DNA of 64,000 bases from Oscarella lobularis (Eukaryota; Porifera; Homoscleromorpha; Homosclerophorida; Oscarellidae): contig NC_089193.1 in the NCBI RefSeq assembly GCF_947507565.1, positions 1,732,325 through 1,796,324 of the forward strand. Reading direction: 5' to 3'. Every line of letters begins with the position of its first letter. Within the stretch, counting starts at the first letter, position 1. The notes beneath the pieces are model-generated. The model was not told the DNA's origin. It made no database searches and saw only the letters and a list, made by a program, of their open reading frames with translations. The translations under genes were made by a program, and so were the position numbers. This document shows, piece after piece, positions 63,563 to 64,000 of the stretch.

Positions 63563-64000
63563 CTACGGTTTGAATTTATTCGTCGGCGGCGAGTCAGGAC
63601 TTTGAGACGATTTTCTTGCAATGAAATAAAACAGTTGAATTATTGACTAATTTTTTTCGACATCTGTACCTTCTCTTGCGTTTTCGCGACGCTCTAGTGT
63701 CGTCCGACTTCCCGCACGACGAGCAGTCCGAATCAGAAGAATCGGACGATGAAGATGACGATGAAGATGACGATGACGACGACGGTAGACCGCAGTCTTC
63801 GTTCAAATCAACGCTATCAGCAATAGCGACCAAATCTGGCCTCTGTTCCTGATATAATATAGGCCCATTTTATCGCTTTAACGAGTAGGAATCGAACTAT
63901 CTTGCCTTCAAAACGGCATACCATTTCGTTGACATTTTGGGACGACCTCTATAGAGATATTATAGGTGAAAATTGGGGTTTTTTCTCTATATCTCACTTG
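63563..64000 (-). CDS. 3' part of an unidentified Ser/Asp-rich, basic-tailed protein
   Basis: Only the 3' end is in the window. One exon (about 63843-63669) reads EQRPDLVAIADSVDLNEDCGLP, then a run of 13 Ser, then SDSSDSDCSSCGKSDD and RASRKRKRR. It splices through a typical 55-bp intron to KSSQSPDSPPTNKFKP and a stop at 63563. The Ser/Asp stretch looks like a CK2 target, and RKRKRR is a likely nuclear localisation signal. The family is not recognised. Upstream (63850-64000) a further exon probably lies near 63925-63955, but its edges are unclear. The gene converges on CWF19L1. Confidence 0.55.

Noticed and set aside
63905-63975. tRNA-like T-loop (GTTCGATTCC) on the minus strand
   Set aside because: The T-stem does not pair and no D-arm, anticodon arm or acceptor stem can be drawn around it.

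Overview
The window is eukaryotic and very gene-dense. Genes lie on both strands with few gaps, and most are cut into short exons by AT-rich introns of about 50-60 bp with GT..AG ends. The gene set is animal: an Ig/SEFIR receptor, Death-domain proteins, NCKAP1, SHOC2, MELK, and RASEF- and KIF21-type proteins. The tiny introns, start codons 46-71 bp apart in head-to-head pairs and a tail-to-tail CDS overlap point to a compact early-branching animal genome. A sponge, possibly a homoscleromorph, is my best guess; this is inference.

Layout. 1-5054 (-): KIF21-type kinesin running off the left edge. 5285-5959 (-): a leaderless beta-trefoil candidate with an IL-1-like motif, divergent from 6230-7673 (+), an Ig/TM/SEFIR (IL-17R-like) receptor. 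7667-12013 (-): TBC1D2-type RabGAP, head-to-head with 12084-13159 (+) MOB3. 13295-15341 (-): PSMC3/RPT5, head-to-head with 15389-16066 (+), an uncharacterised membrane protein. 16152-18789 (-): SHOC2. 18944-22362 (-): EF-hand large Rab (RASEF/CRACR2A type). 22720-27409 (-): TBC1D9-type RabGAP. 27957-30407 (-): inositol-3-phosphate synthase. 30903-39521 (-): a MAP3K19-like kinase module and an ankyrin module that most likely form one gene, separated by a ~4 kb intron filled by a 9-bp minisatellite. 39667-42078 (+): intronless secreted JmjC protein. 42105-42772 (-): mitochondrial SSBP1. 43093-44862 (-): intronless MELK. 45154-48473 (-): two tandem nucleoside-phosphorylase/Death-domain paralogs. 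48558-56232 (-): NCKAP1, with a TIR-bounded, minisatellite-filled insertion in one intron. 56471-57564 (-): PHF13/23-like PHD protein. 57715-61039 (-): OSBPL9/10/11-like lipid transfer protein, head-to-head with 61086-63549 (+) CWF19L1. 63563-64000 (-): 3' part of an unidentified Ser/Asp-rich gene.

Most genes are conserved housekeeping or signalling functions and are not an operon-like system. Two loci look most biologically novel. One is the divergent pair of an IL-1-like beta-trefoil protein and an Ig/SEFIR receptor, a possible ligand/receptor pair. The other is the tandem NP/Death-domain pair, which looks like innate-immune effectors. The ankyrin-MAP3K architecture and the two minisatellites also deserve checking. 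Three Rab-pathway genes (TBC1D2, RASEF-like, TBC1D9) lie within 20 kb. All gene models come from hand-read splice sites and recalled family sequences; no alignment was run.
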